Origin: Desulfobacterales bacterium
GTDB taxonomy: Bacteria > Desulfobacterota > Desulfobacteria > Desulfobacterales > JAHDSC01
DNA length: 64,000 nt
Assembly (NCBI GenBank): GCA_018432925.1
Contig: JAHDSC010000101.1
Span: 1 to 64,000 of the forward strand
Reading direction: 5' to 3'
Shown here: in pieces, positions 28,334 to 37,431 of the stretch
Layout: every line of letters begins with the position of its first letter
How positions within the stretch are numbered: position 1 is the first letter of the stretch
Notes under the pieces: generated by a model
What the model was told of the DNA's origin: nothing
Seen by the model: only the letters and a program-made list of their open reading frames with translations
Database searches by the model: none
Made by a program: the position numbers and the translations under genes

Positions 28334-29326
28334 ATGCGAAAAATTTGGGTACGGGTTGACCCGTGGAACAAACAACTGGTAACCACTGCAATCGAAGGCG
28401 GTGCCGATGGTATTATGGTACCGAAGGGATTTTCTGAAAAAGTTAAAGAATTGGGAAAGATACAAACGATTTCAGAGGACGGCGATCTCGTAATCGGAAA
28501 AGATGTAGACTTTTTCACAATAAAAAGCAAAGAGGACGAAGAAGAAATTGCCAAGCGTACCAAAAAACAACAGCTTATTCTTCAATGCAGCGACTGGACA
28601 ATCATTCCGCTTGAGAATCTGATTGCAAAAGGCGCTCCTGTTATTGCGCAAGTCAGGAACCTTGAGGAAGCGAAAACCGCGTTCGGAATTCTGGAAAAAG
28701 GGGTGGATCATATTCTTCTGCATACGCCGGATCCGATAGAGTTGAAAAAGGTACTTTCCTTGATTGTCTCCGTCGAAGGAAACATAAGGCTGGAAGCTGC
28801 TGAAACACTCAAAGTCGTCCCGGTTGGAATGGGGGACAGGGTTTGTGTGGATACCTGCACGGCCATGACGATGGGTCAGGGAATGCTTGTAGGAAACAGC
28901 AGCAGCGCCATGTTCCTGGTCCATTCGGAAAGCATAGCCAATCCTTATGTTGCTCCCAGGCCGTTTAGGGTAAATGCGGGTGCCGTTCACGCCTACACCA
29001 GGACTCCCGGCGGCAAGACACGTTATCTTTCGGAACTATCGGCCGGTGATCCGATTTTAATTGTCGACTTCAAAGGAACGACAACCATTGGAACGGTGGG
29101 ACGCATCAAGATCGAAAAACGTCCATTGATGCTGGTAACGGCTGCCGTCGGAGACAGAAAAATCACGACTATTCTTCAGAATGCAGAAACGATTCGATTG
29201 ACCAATCCCGAAGGCAAACCGGTGTCCATCGTTAACCTTGAACCCGGAGATCGGATTCTTGTCGCGACGGAGGAATCCGGTCGGCATTTTGGCCATAAAA
29301 TTGAAGAGGCGATTACGGAAAGGTAG
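28334..29326 (+). CDS. 3-dehydroquinate synthase II (archaeal type)
   Basis: A 330-residue homologue of Methanocaldococcus MJ1249. It makes 3-dehydroquinate from ADH by oxidative deamination and cyclisation (NAD-dependent), the second step of the alternative route, and replaces AroB. The N-terminus (KIWVRVDPWNKQLVTTAIEGGADG) and the long conserved block GDRVCVDTCTAMTMGQGMLVGNSS followed by RPFRVNAGAVHAY are hallmarks. CCGGAGC precedes the ATG. It follows the ADH synthase gene by 163 bp and precedes pheA by 12 bp. The pair of archaeal-type enzymes is known in some bacteria, including Desulfobacterota. Confidence 0.95.
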   Translation: MRKIWVRVDPWNKQLVTTAIEGGADGIMVPKGFSEKVKELGKIQTISEDGDLVIGKDVDFFTIKSKEDEEEIAKRTKKQQLILQCSDWTIIPLENLIAKGAPVIAQVRNLEEAKTAFGILEKGVDHILLHTPDPIELKKVLSLIVSVEGNIRLEAAETLKVVPVGMGDRVCVDTCTAMTMGQGMLVGNSSSAMFLVHSESIANPYVAPRPFRVNAGAVHAYTRTPGGKTRYLSELSAGDPILIVDFKGTTTIGTVGRIKIEKRPLMLVTAAVGDRKITTILQNAETIRLTNPEGKPVSIVNLEPGDRILVATEESGRHFGHKIEEAITER

Positions 29327-29338
29327 AAAAAAACATCT

Positions 29339-30460
29339 ATGGGAGATCCGGAAAAAAGAATAAAAGGAGAATCGGATGCTTTAATCGCCAAGCTTCGAAT
29401 GTCGATTGATGAAATCGACGAGAAAATTCTTGATTTGATAAATCGCCGACTTCGCTTTGCTGAGGAAATCGGTAAAGTAAAGGAGCAAAACGGTTCTCAA
29501 ATTCTTGATATCTCGCGTGAGGGAAAAATTCTTCAGCAACTCATCTTATTAAACAAAGGCCCCTTGAACAGGAGCGCGCTTACCTGCATTTTTAAAGAGA
29601 TTTTTGCCGTTTCCCGCCAGATTCAAAAACCTTTCTGCGTTGCCTATCTCGGCCCTGAGGCCACCTTTACCCATGCAGCCGCCACGGATTTTTTCGGGCA
29701 TTCGACGACCTATATGCCTCAATTGAGTATCCGTGATATATTTGAACAGGTTGAAAAAGGAGCATGCCATTACGGGGTTGCGCCGGTTGAAAACTCGATT
29801 GAGGGCGCGGTCAATTACACGCTCGATCTTCTTTTTGAATCGGATCTGAAAATTTGTGCAGAGATATACCGGGCCGTCTCTCACGATTTACTATCAAAAT
29901 CGGGAAGCAGCCTTGGGATCCAAGTGATTTATTCTCATCCACACGCCTTTGCGCAATGTCGAAAATGGCTCGAAAAACATTTCCCCGATGTTGTTCTCAA
30001 GGAATGCGCCAGCACGGCCGAAGCTGCCCGAAAAGCGGCAGACGGACAGGGAACGGCTGCCATTGCCAGCAAAGAAGCCGCACGGATTTACGGTCTGCAG
30101 GTTGCGGCGTCCGGAATTGAGGATACCTATCGAAATATAACGAGGTTTCTGGTTATCGGCAGGAATGAAGTTCACCGGACGGGTGACGACAAGACCTCGA
30201 TCATGTTTGTCACGGCACATGTCCCCGGTGCTTTGTACAGGGTTTTAAAACCGGTCGGCGAAGCAGGTATCAACATGGTTAAACTGGAGTCCCGACCGGC
30301 CAGGTTTGAAAATTGGAGCTATTGTTTCTTTGTAGATCTGGAAGGGCATATGGAGGATGCCCGGGTAAGGGAAACCGTAGATCGGATGAAAAGTCTGTGC
30401 CTGCATCTCAAACACCTCGGTTCCTATCCAAGAGCGCGAGAACAGGCGCCTGAATCGTGA
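29339..30460 (+). CDS. pheA: bifunctional chorismate mutase / prephenate dehydratase
   Basis: A 373-residue protein that converts chorismate to phenylpyruvate. An N-terminal AroQ-type chorismate mutase (residues about 15-100; RMSIDEIDEKILDLINRR) is followed by prephenate dehydratase (YLGPEATFTHAAA, APVENSIEGAV, NITRFLVIG with the catalytic Thr-Arg-Phe) and a C-terminal ACT domain. The ACT domain has GALYRVLKPVGEAGINM and the ESRP motif, which usually mediate feedback inhibition by phenylalanine. It lies 12 bp after the dehydroquinate synthase gene. A MITE follows 22 bp after the stop. Confidence 0.96.
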   Translation: MGDPEKRIKGESDALIAKLRMSIDEIDEKILDLINRRLRFAEEIGKVKEQNGSQILDISREGKILQQLILLNKGPLNRSALTCIFKEIFAVSRQIQKPFCVAYLGPEATFTHAAATDFFGHSTTYMPQLSIRDIFEQVEKGACHYGVAPVENSIEGAVNYTLDLLFESDLKICAEIYRAVSHDLLSKSGSSLGIQVIYSHPHAFAQCRKWLEKHFPDVVLKECASTAEAARKAADGQGTAAIASKEAARIYGLQVAASGIEDTYRNITRFLVIGRNEVHRTGDDKTSIMFVTAHVPGALYRVLKPVGEAGINMVKLESRPARFENWSYCFFVDLEGHMEDARVRETVDRMKSLCLHLKHLGSYPRAREQAPES

Positions 30461-30482
30461 GGCGATGAAACGATCCGTTTAA

Positions 30483-30625
30483 CAGGGTGTTGAAAAATTG
30501 CGCCTGAGGCCGCCATTCAGCGTTGCGGGGCTCTCGCCAATGCTCACATATGCTTGAATATGCTGCGCTTGTCGTATCGCCGCGCGCCTTGCCTGACGGC
30601 CTGATTCTTGTTTTTCAACACCCTG
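30483..30625. mobile_element. MITE copy 1 (143 bp) inside the aro operon
   Basis: Perfect 15-bp terminal inverted repeats (CAGGGTGTTGAAAAA and its complement) bound a 143-bp non-coding element. TTAA flanks it on both sides (30479-30482 and 30626-30629) as a likely 4-bp target-site duplication. An inverted copy lies at 45567-45711 and differs by only two substitutions and one 2-nt indel. No transposase is encoded, so it would depend on one elsewhere. It sits between pheA and aroE. Confidence 0.9.
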
Positions 30626-30671
30626 TTAAAGGGAAAAATTAACAACAATAAAAGGCTCAAAACGGAAATCG

Positions 30672-31496
30672 ATGGAAATCGATGCAAATACTTCTCTATA
30701 TGCCGTCTTCGGGGATCCGGTATCTCACAGCTTGAGCCCGATCATGCATAACGAAGCTTTTTCTCATGTAGGGCACAATGGAATTTATCTGGCTTTCCGG
30801 GTTAAAGAAATCGGCCATGCAATTTCTGCGGTGAGGGCACTTGATATCCAAGGGATCAGCATTACTTTGCCTCACAAGGTTAGTGTAATGGCGTTTCTTG
30901 ATGAATTGGATGAAACGGCCGAAAAAGTCGGAGCCGTAAACACCATAATAAACCAGGAGGGAATTCTGAAGGGATACAATTCAGACGGAATGGGCGCAAT
31001 CCGGGCCCTGTCCGAAAAAACATCCATCCGGGGTAAGGAAATCATCATTATCGGCGCCGGCGGGGCTGCACGTGCAATCGGATTCGGTATCATCGCTCAC
31101 GGTGGGAATTTGACGGTTACCAATCGATCCAGAGACAGGGGAGAACTTCTGGCCAAAGACCTCGGAGTTGGATTTTGCCCCTTTTCCGAAATCAGTAAAC
31201 GAAAATATCAGATTCTGATAAACGCGACACCGCTTGGGATGTTTCCCGGCACAGACGTGATGCCGATACGCAGAAAAGATCTTGGAAAAGAAATGGTTGT
31301 CATGGACATCGTTTATAATCCTTTAAAGACCCGTCTCTTAAAAGAGGCCGAAGATATCGGTTGCGTTACGGTAGACGGCGTATCCATGTTTATATATCAG
31401 GGAGCGTTTCAATTTGAGTTGTGGACCGGAAAAGAAGCCCCTGTCGGAGTAATGAAAAAAGTCGTTCTGGACGCCTTGACGGGCAATCGATGTTGA
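30672..31496 (+). CDS. aroE: shikimate dehydrogenase
   Basis: A 274-residue NADP-dependent shikimate dehydrogenase. The substrate site shows SHSLSPIMHN and the catalytic lysine in ISITLPHK. The Rossmann motif is IIIGAGGAARA, followed by NRSRDRG (NADP preference) and NATPLGMFPG. It acts between dehydroquinate dehydratase and shikimate kinase. It follows the MITE by 46 bp and is separated from aroA by 30 bp. Confidence 0.96.
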   Translation: MEIDANTSLYAVFGDPVSHSLSPIMHNEAFSHVGHNGIYLAFRVKEIGHAISAVRALDIQGISITLPHKVSVMAFLDELDETAEKVGAVNTIINQEGILKGYNSDGMGAIRALSEKTSIRGKEIIIIGAGGAARAIGFGIIAHGGNLTVTNRSRDRGELLAKDLGVGFCPFSEISKRKYQILINATPLGMFPGTDVMPIRRKDLGKEMVVMDIVYNPLKTRLLKEAEDIGCVTVDGVSMFIYQGAFQFELWTGKEAPVGVMKKVVLDALTGNRC

Positions 31497-31526
31497 AAAA
31501 GAAATATTTTCAATTGAGGCGTTATA

Positions 31527-32792
31527 ATGATTGAAATCATTGTACCCCTAAAAATAAAAGATGCCGAGGTAACCGTTCCCGGTTCAAAATCTTATACCCA
31601 CCGAATTTTAATTGCCGCGGCATTGTCGGATGGAATCTGTACATTACACAATTGCCTGGAAAGCGAGGATACACGACTTACGCTCGAAGCCTTAAAAAAA
31701 ATGGGGGTGAAAATTGAGGCGATCAATGATCGATGGGTCGTACACGGTACAAAAGGCCGATTGACCGCTTGCGCGGATTCCTTTCATTTGGGCAATTCAG
31801 GCACTTCGATGCGGTTTCTGACAGCCGTCGCTTCTATCGGAAATGGCATATACACACTGACGGGAACAAAACGTCTGCAAGAGCGACCGATTCAGGACCT
31901 GATCGACGGCTTGAGCCAGATCGGGGTTAAGGTCCGTGCGCTGAAAAACAATGGATGCCCGCCTGTAGAAATTGAAGGGGGGAAGATAAAAGGCGGAAAC
32001 GTTGCGTTGAAATGCAAAACAAGCAGCCAGTATCTTTCCGCACTTCTCCTGATTTCACCATACACCGAAAACGGCCTCGATATTCGGGTTATCGAGGGGC
32101 CGGTATCGAAACCCTATATAGACATGACGATTGAGGTGATGACAAGGTTCGGCATAGATGTTAAACGAAGCGGTTATAACCAATTCACAATCTCCGGAAA
32201 GCAGACTTACAAGGCAGGCATCTATACGATTGAACCGGATGCCTCGCAGGCGGGCTACTTCTGGGCCGCAGCTGCAATAACCGGAGCTGCGATAAAGGTT
32301 AAAGGAATCACCAGGGAATCATGTCAGGGGGACGTCCGTTTTACTGCACTCCTTGAGGCCATGGGATGTAAAATCCTTCAGGAAAAGGACGGGATAAAGG
32401 TATGCGGCAACACGCTCTCAGCCATTGAGACCGATATGGCCGACATCCCGGATATGGTGCCGACAATGGCGGTTGTCGCCGCCTTTGCCAAAGGGACCAC
32501 GGTTATTAAAAATGTGGCACATCTAAGAGCAAAGGAAAGCGATCGTCTGGCTTCGGTAGCAGATGAACTCGTAAAAATTGGAATCGATGCACGTTGCAAC
32601 GAAACCGGTCTGATGATTAAGGGGGGCGCCGCTCACGGAGCTACGATCGATACGCATGGAGACCATCGGATCGCAATGAGCTTTTCCCTGGCCGGACTTA
32701 AAATCCCGGGCATTTTCATTCAGGACGAAAGCTGCGTCGAGAAATCTTTTCCAAATTTCTGGAAGGTCTTCGGAGAATTGTATCAAGGATGA
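31527..32792 (+). CDS. aroA: 3-phosphoshikimate 1-carboxyvinyltransferase (EPSP synthase)
   Basis: A 421-residue enzyme that transfers enolpyruvate from PEP to shikimate 3-phosphate. Motifs: PGSKSYTHR with catalytic lysine and arginine, LGNSGTSMRFL, SSQYLSALLL, RAKESDRL and GDHRIAMS. GAGG is placed 7 nt before the ATG. The stop overlaps the start of aroK by 4 bp, indicating translational coupling. The PEP loop reads GNSGTS, and I make no claim on inhibitor sensitivity. Confidence 0.97.
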   Translation: MIEIIVPLKIKDAEVTVPGSKSYTHRILIAAALSDGICTLHNCLESEDTRLTLEALKKMGVKIEAINDRWVVHGTKGRLTACADSFHLGNSGTSMRFLTAVASIGNGIYTLTGTKRLQERPIQDLIDGLSQIGVKVRALKNNGCPPVEIEGGKIKGGNVALKCKTSSQYLSALLLISPYTENGLDIRVIEGPVSKPYIDMTIEVMTRFGIDVKRSGYNQFTISGKQTYKAGIYTIEPDASQAGYFWAAAAITGAAIKVKGITRESCQGDVRFTALLEAMGCKILQEKDGIKVCGNTLSAIETDMADIPDMVPTMAVVAAFAKGTTVIKNVAHLRAKESDRLASVADELVKIGIDARCNETGLMIKGGAAHGATIDTHGDHRIAMSFSLAGLKIPGIFIQDESCVEKSFPNFWKVFGELYQG

Positions 32793-33358
32793 ATCTGTTT
32801 TTGATCGGATACCGGTGTACCGGAAAAACTTCTGTGGGAAGGTTCCTCGCAGGAGTACTCGGATGGGGATTTATTGACGCGGATTCGGAACTGGTCAAAG
32901 AGCATGACATGACGATTCGGGAGATTGTCGCCAGATGGGGTTGGAATGACTTTCGTGAGAAAGAGCGGATAATCATTAAAAAATTGTGTACACTTGACAG
33001 ATATGTGGTGGCCACCGGTGGAGGGGCGGTTCTAGACGACGAGAATGTTGAAGGTATGAAAAAAAGCGGGGTGATCGTATGGCTGAAAGCAACTCCTGTT
33101 ACCATAAAGGAACGTATCCTGCGGGACAAGAATACGGAAGAGGGGCGACCCGCTCTAACCGACAAGGGATTTCTGGAAGAAATTGAAGAAACGCTCTTGT
33201 CCCGGAATTCCCATTATCACCACGCGATGGATTTTTTTGTCGATACAAATCATCGTAGCATTGATGAGATCGGCCGAACGGTAATAAAAAAACTGAATGC
33301 GTTGGGAATAGAAGAAGGGAAAGAGCCTCGGTTTAAGAGGACGGGAGGATCGGAATAG
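32789..33358 (+). CDS. aroK: shikimate kinase
   Basis: A 189-residue P-loop kinase that phosphorylates shikimate with ATP. Walker A is GYRCTGKTSVG; DADSELVKEHDMTIREIV matches the shikimate-binding DxD region; GGGAV is the third shikimate-binding element; the lid arginine lies in EEGRPAL. It overlaps aroA by 4 bp and precedes aroC by about 110 bp. Length is slightly above the usual 170-175 because of a C-terminal tail. Confidence 0.95.
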   Translation: MNLFLIGYRCTGKTSVGRFLAGVLGWGFIDADSELVKEHDMTIREIVARWGWNDFREKERIIIKKLCTLDRYVVATGGGAVLDDENVEGMKKSGVIVWLKATPVTIKERILRDKNTEEGRPALTDKGFLEEIEETLLSRNSHYHHAMDFFVDTNHRSIDEIGRTVIKKLNALGIEEGKEPRFKRTGGSE

Positions 33359-33468
33359 CGTTCGGTTCAGCCTCTCCGGGTTGAATGTGAAAGGAAACGG
33401 TTCCATCATCGAATTTTCTGTTTCAATCCATGCGTTTTTCATGAATTGATCGGATCAGGGAAAGAATC

Positions 33469-34521
33469 ATGCCCGGCAATACTTTCGGAAAATTATTCAA
33501 AATTACCACCTGGGGTGAATCTCACGGAAAAGGAATCGGTGTGGTCATTGACGGTTGTCCCCCTAAAATCCCTCTGAATGAGGAAATTATCCAGTCGATG
33601 CTCGATCGCAGACGACCGGGGACATCGGTTGCGAGCACCCTTCGTAAAGAGCCGGACCATGCGATCATCATGTCCGGCGTCTTTGATGGCGTGACAACCG
33701 GTACGCCGATTATGATTATGATTTACAACAAGGATGCCGATTCAAAAGCCTATGAGCCGTATGCGGATATTTTTCGTCCGGGTCACGGGGATTTTACATA
33801 CATGGCCAAATACGGGATACGAGACTGGAGAGGCGGCGGCCGGTCTTCCGCCCGCGAGACGGCCGCGAGAGTGGCAGCCGGCGCGGTGGCCGGTAAAATT
33901 TTAGAAAAACACAATATCAAGGTTCGCGCATATACGATCGCACTTGGTGGTATCCATGCCCGAAAACGGGACCTGCGTGCGGTTGATCAAAACATGTTTT
34001 TTTGCCCGGACATGGATGTAGTAAAAAAGATGGAAAAACGTGTTGAGAATATTAAAAAAGAAGGGGATTCAATAGGAGGCGTCGTTGAGATTCTCGCAAG
34101 CGGTGTTCCGGCCGGATTGGGAGAACCGGTTTTCGACAAGCTCGATGCAGACTTGGCGAAAGCGCTGATGAGTATTGGGGCGGTCAAGGGCGTTGAGATC
34201 GGTTCCGGGTTTGAAGCAGCCGAAAAACGAGGCTCTGAAAACAATGACCCCCTGACGTCACAAGGCTTTTCCACCAACCATGCCGGCGGTATTCTGGCCG
34301 GGATTTCCAACGGGGAAGATATCATTATACGCGTCGCAGTGAAACCGATTCCTTCCATTTCCATCGAACAGCACACCATCGACCGGTCAGGGAATCAAAG
34401 AAGCATTCAAGTAAAAGGGCGTCACGATGTTTCTGCAATACCGAGAATCAATGTCGTATGCGAGGCCATGGTTTGTATTGTTTGTGTCGATCATTTATTG
34501 AGGCAGAAAGCGATCTTATGA
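33469..34521 (+). CDS. aroC: chorismate synthase
   Basis: A 350-residue FMN-dependent enzyme that eliminates phosphate from EPSP to form chorismate, the branch point to Phe, Tyr and Trp. The N-terminal FGKLFKITTWGESHGKGIG signature, the RPGHGDFTY segment, GGGRSSARETAARVAAGA and GISNGEDI are all family motifs. AGGGAAAG precedes the ATG. The stop overlaps tyrA by 4 bp (ATGA). Confidence 0.97.
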   Translation: MPGNTFGKLFKITTWGESHGKGIGVVIDGCPPKIPLNEEIIQSMLDRRRPGTSVASTLRKEPDHAIIMSGVFDGVTTGTPIMIMIYNKDADSKAYEPYADIFRPGHGDFTYMAKYGIRDWRGGGRSSARETAARVAAGAVAGKILEKHNIKVRAYTIALGGIHARKRDLRAVDQNMFFCPDMDVVKKMEKRVENIKKEGDSIGGVVEILASGVPAGLGEPVFDKLDADLAKALMSIGAVKGVEIGSGFEAAEKRGSENNDPLTSQGFSTNHAGGILAGISNGEDIIIRVAVKPIPSISIEQHTIDRSGNQRSIQVKGRHDVSAIPRINVVCEAMVCIVCVDHLLRQKAIL

Positions 34522-35351
34522 GCGGATTTACCATTGGAATCATCGGTGGGACAGGAAGCATGGGACGCTGGTTTGAGCGGTTTTTTTCCGAGGCCGGCCA
34601 TACCGTTCGGATTGCCGGTCGACGAACGTCACTTTCTCCGGAACACCTTGCCAAGAAAAGCGAGGTGGTAATTCTCAGTGTGCCGATGGGTGCCGCGTTA
34701 TCCCTGAGCAAAAAAATCGGCCCTCTTATGAGTCGGGATCAGCTTCTGATGGATTTCTGTTCATTGAAGGAAACTATTCTAAAAGCAATGCTCTGCCATT
34801 CCTCTGCACAGGTTGTCGGCACTCACCCGCTATTCGGGCCTTTTACCCGTTCCCTGCATGGGCAAAACGTTATTGTTTGCCCCGGCAGAGGCAAGAACTG
34901 GTTGGAGTGGCTGGAAAGGGAGCTTCGAGAAAGAGGAGGAATCGTCACACGGATGGATCCGGCGGCGCATGACAGAAACATGGCGGTAATCCAAGGTTTG
35001 ACACACCTGTTAACCATCTGCATGGGCCGAACGCTTCAAAAGATGAATATGACACTGGATGAAACAATTCCTTGCTCAACGCCTGTATTTCGTATTCATG
35101 CGGATCTGATCGGACGTCTTTTTGCCCAGGATTTGAACCTTTATGCGGATTTAATCGCCGAAAACGGATATGTCGGTGAAGCGGTTGAGACTTTTTTCTC
35201 CGCCTTGGAAGAAGGTAGAAAATTTCTTTTGTCCGATCAAAAAGAAAAGGCTGCAATTTTTCTGGATGATATCCGTCGCTTTCTCGGAAACTTCTGTCAG
35301 ACAGGTCTGAAAGAAAGCAACATCATAATCGATGCCGTTTTTTCGGAATAA
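34518..35351 (+). CDS. tyrA: prephenate dehydrogenase
   Basis: A 277-residue enzyme converting prephenate to 4-hydroxyphenylpyruvate. The ATG at 34518 overlaps the aroC stop; the open frame extends further upstream only inside aroC. The Rossmann motif GIIGGTGSMGRWF starts the protein, followed by VVILSVPMGAA, the catalytic region GTHPLFGP and an all-helical C-terminal half (QGLTHLLTICMG). No chorismate mutase domain is attached. Last gene of the aro operon as read here; an inverted-repeat terminator was not obvious. Confidence 0.94.
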   Translation: MSGFTIGIIGGTGSMGRWFERFFSEAGHTVRIAGRRTSLSPEHLAKKSEVVILSVPMGAALSLSKKIGPLMSRDQLLMDFCSLKETILKAMLCHSSAQVVGTHPLFGPFTRSLHGQNVIVCPGRGKNWLEWLERELRERGGIVTRMDPAAHDRNMAVIQGLTHLLTICMGRTLQKMNMTLDETIPCSTPVFRIHADLIGRLFAQDLNLYADLIAENGYVGEAVETFFSALEEGRKFLLSDQKEKAAIFLDDIRRFLGNFCQTGLKESNIIIDAVFSE

Positions 35352-35559
35352 CCGAAGAGCATGATTTAAAAACACATCGTCAAGTCACACGGGCGGTCTT
35401 GCAGAAAACGGTGACATTTATGCCATGTTGAAACGTCCGTTTCAAAATCGGCTGTGTCGATATCGAAACTCCTATGGAAATATTTTTCCCTAAAAAATTT
35501 ATTCAATGCATGTCTTCCGACGTTTCATTGTGAAAAGGGGATGGGAAACCTTGAATCGT

Positions 35560-35880
35560 TTAATAGTGTACCGCCAGCCAGATGGTTTCTTCCTCCGAAT
35601 CCGTCCATTCGACCCGGTGTTCGCAATGGGCGGGGATATTGATATAGTCTCCCGGCTGCATTTCAATAATATTTTCGTTTTGTTTGAATTGCAGACCCGC
35701 TCGTCCCTTGAGTACCATTACCCATTCATTTTTTTCCTGGTTATACCAATGACCTTCCGGAGAACAGTGCCCCTTTGACAGGATCCTTTCAATTTTGATT
35801 CCGCCTGTTAGAATGATATTTTCAAAAATTTCATCCGGCAGATGATGCGGAATGTTTAAATAAATATTGCCCGAATTCAT
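35560..35880 (-). CDS. small cupin-domain protein
   Basis: A 106-residue single cupin. Motif 1 is partly kept (EGHWYNQEKNEWVMVLKG) and motif 2 is MQPGDYINIPAHCEHRV. Metal-ligand candidates are His, Glu and His in these stretches. AGGAG lies about 10 nt upstream of the ATG. Family members include small mannose-isomerase-like and unknown-function cupins, so the substrate cannot be given. It is 150 bp from the LhgO-like gene on the same strand. Confidence 0.85.
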   Translation of the reverse strand: MNSGNIYLNIPHHLPDEIFENIILTGGIKIERILSKGHCSPEGHWYNQEKNEWVMVLKGRAGLQFKQNENIIEMQPGDYINIPAHCEHRVEWTDSEEETIWLAVHY

Positions 35881-36030
35881 TTGTCTCTTTCTCCTGAAAG
35901 GTGAAATCTTTTATTGACGGCAAGCCTCTCGTTTTATAACCATTAATTGCTTAATCCGATAACGGTTCCGTTTCTCCGGTTAAAAATATGGAATGAAAAT
36001 CCTCTCGTTTGATTCCTCCGCTGTGGTTGA

Positions 36031-37227
36031 TTATACACTGAAATTTTTTTCCGACTCGGTCACGATGAATTCTGCGAAGGGAAATCCCGTGGTAAAAGCC
36101 GGGGATACGGAATTTAAAACATGCGTTGAATTTTTTCCGTTTTCAACAACAAAATCCATCACCAATTCGCCGGTCAGTTTGTTTAAAAGCTGTGCCCGGA
36201 TGCCGGGTGTCAAATAATCTCCGAAGTTATTAACATCCAAGTGTTTCAGCAGGTTGGCCGATTCCCGGATGAAATATTTTCGGCTGTATTTCCTTGCTTC
36301 GGTGAAGGCTAACGACCGGAAATTAAAATTATTATTCCAAAAAAGTCTGGCCTGCCATGCAATGATTTCCAGAAATTCATTACCCCGAAATCGGTTTTTG
36401 AAATCATAGTTTTCTCGCCAAAAGGCCGGAATGGCGGTTGGCCCGATTTTAACATGATGGTCCACCGTTTTGGTAAAATGGACGCCGAGAAAGGGATTTT
36501 TCAGGTTGGGAACCGGATAAACATGCCTTTTCAACAGGTTGTTGTCGTTATACGCCAGGTAGATCCCTTTAAAAGGTAATAGAGTAAACTCTTTGCCCAC
36601 ATCAAAGAAATGAGCGATCCTGTCCGCGTATAATCCAGAGGCATTATACAGATATTGGAACTTGATTTTTTCTTTATTGGTAATCGCAATGCGGTCATTT
36701 AATTTCAGGAATTCCCGGTTGAACAGAATATGAACATTCGGGGGGTAACCGGCAGCAATGTGCTGACATACCTCTTTCGGATTAACCGACGAAGTTGTCG
36801 GGGAGAACAAAGCTTTTTCAAAGGTTTTCGCATTCGGCTCAATTTCACTCAGTTCTTTTTCATCGATCAGTTGGAGATCCACGCCGTTTTCGTCACCCCG
36901 ACGCTTCAACTCATAGATGCCGGACAATTCGTCTTCATTTTTTGCCACTACGACCTTGCCGCATGGATTGATCTTCAGCCCGTTTTCCATGCAATATTGC
37001 GTCAGCGCCTTATTGCCGGCAACTGTAAATTTGGCTTTCAAGCTGCTGGAATGGTAATAAAACCCCGCATGCACCACCCCGCTGTTTCGACCGCTGGCAT
37101 GAAAGGCCGCCATGTTTTCTTTTTCGATAATGATTATTTTGCTTTCGTGGTATTGTCGTGCCAGTTCCCTGCCGATACCCAATCCCACGATACCGGCTCC
37201 CACAATCAAAAAATCTGTTTCAAGCAT
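36031..37227 (-). CDS. lhgO: FAD-dependent L-2-hydroxyglutarate oxidase-like protein
   Basis: A 398-residue DAO-fold flavoprotein that would oxidise L-2-hydroxyglutarate to 2-oxoglutarate. The FAD-binding dinucleotide motif is FLIVGAGIVGLGIGRELA at residues 6-23, then IIIEKENMAAFHASGRNSGVVHAG, the typical LhgO segment. LLPFKGIYL, HFTKTVDHHVKIGPTA and a C-terminal GIRAQL follow family order. The electron acceptor may be the quinone pool instead of O2. No operon partner is obvious; a related 2-hydroxyacid oxidase role is the main alternative. Confidence 0.85.
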   Translation of the reverse strand: MLETDFLIVGAGIVGLGIGRELARQYHESKIIIIEKENMAAFHASGRNSGVVHAGFYYHSSSLKAKFTVAGNKALTQYCMENGLKINPCGKVVVAKNEDELSGIYELKRRGDENGVDLQLIDEKELSEIEPNAKTFEKALFSPTTSSVNPKEVCQHIAAGYPPNVHILFNREFLKLNDRIAITNKEKIKFQYLYNASGLYADRIAHFFDVGKEFTLLPFKGIYLAYNDNNLLKRHVYPVPNLKNPFLGVHFTKTVDHHVKIGPTAIPAFWRENYDFKNRFRGNEFLEIIAWQARLFWNNNFNFRSLAFTEARKYSRKYFIRESANLLKHLDVNNFGDYLTPGIRAQLLNKLTGELVMDFVVENGKNSTHVLNSVSPAFTTGFPFAEFIVTESEKNFSV

Positions 37228-37431
37228 ACTCTTTATTTAAACCTTTTGACTTGCCTGGATGGCTCTTGCATTTGTTTGCCGGATCGAATCCAATTATCCT
37301 AGCCGTTGTTGCCTTATGACATCGAAAGCCTTCATCAATTGATCGAATATCCGTGCGGTCAACAATTCCTCGATGGATGCAAGGCGAAGCTTCAACTTTT
37401 ACCAGGGCGATTTCCATTTTTCAACTCTGAA

